Source: an uncultured Clostridium sp. (lineage in GTDB: Bacteria; Bacillota; Clostridia; Lachnospirales; Lachnospiraceae). Taken from it: a stretch of 14,272 bases of DNA. Positions within the stretch are counted from its first letter, which is position 1; each line of letters begins with the position of its first letter. The position numbers and the translations under genes are program-made. The DNA lies in the NCBI GenBank assembly GCA_900551135.1, contig URUX01000050.1:1-14272 (forward strand). Reading direction: 5' to 3'. Positions 14,168 through 14,272 of this stretch are shown one piece after another. Under the pieces are notes generated by a model that worked only from the letters and a program-made list of their open reading frames with translations, was not told the DNA's origin and searched no databases.

Positions 14168-14272
14168 TTAATCGACGATTACGGAGTTGCCGTAATCATA
14201 ACGCCATCCGTTCTTGTGGACTTCAACAAAAAGATTTGGCAGTTCCCGGTCATTATTGACAATATGATGAAT
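14168..14272 (-). CDS. C-terminal end of an unidentified protein (cut by window edge)
   Basis: The minus strand is open from the window edge to a TAA at 14168-14170, giving 34 residues. They read IHHIVNNDRELPNLFVEVHK and then NGWRYDYGNSVIVD at the C-terminus. I do not recognise the protein. The segment is polar, with no membrane segment. A hairpin terminator follows the stop, which supports a real gene end. Most of the gene lies outside the window. Confidence 0.55.
   Translation of the reverse strand: MHHIVNNDRELPNLFVEVHKNGWRYDYGNSVIVD

Overview
The window looks like chromosome from an anaerobic Gram-positive gut bacterium, most likely Lachnospiraceae (Clostridium cluster XIVa). The reasons are strong AGGAGG ribosome-binding sites, sigma-A type promoters, a CwlD-type amidase, a MecA adaptor, a clostridial 2[4Fe-4S] ferredoxin and a pyruvate formate-lyase (PFL) locus. 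The genus assignment is inference. No stretch of more than about 300 bases lacks a gene, and no tRNA, rRNA, CRISPR array or intact transposase was seen.

Left third (1-4645, minus strand): a compact cell-envelope operon runs from a promoter near 4616-4645. It encodes a membrane-anchored SH3b/GH18 glycosidase, a lipoprotein metallophosphoesterase, a CwlD-like amidase, free-methionine-R-sulfoxide reductase, and the start of a small membrane protein cut by the window edge. Next comes an unrecognised 79-residue protein (4733-4972). Then there is a two-gene unit (5091-7096): a Ser/Thr kinase fused to a degenerate ParA-like P-loop domain, overlapped by a second gene with the same degenerate fold.

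Centre (7227-8442): mecA (plus strand) is followed by a nested inverted repeat/terminator and a minus-strand DUF1858 CxxC redox protein. The DUF1858 gene is divergent from the PFL operon.

Right-centre (8570-12444, plus strand) is the most interesting part. The PFL catalytic chain (684 aa) keeps the Cys-Cys active site but stops before the glycyl-radical domain. That domain is a separate 81-residue gene carrying RVSGYAVNF. Between them lies a 72-residue paralogue of the small subunit that matches its first half but has lost the glycyl-radical loop. A strong terminator follows the small subunit, then the radical-SAM activase (pflA) and a ferredoxin gene with its own promoter. Read together, this is a naturally split PFL whose oxygen-sensitive radical carrier is a small, separately made and possibly exchangeable subunit, plus an undescribed radical-less partner, its activase and a plausible electron donor.

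Right edge: a class I glutamine amidotransferase-like (peptidase C26) hydrolase converges on a MerR-type regulator. The C-terminal end of an unidentified minus-strand gene is cut by the window edge.
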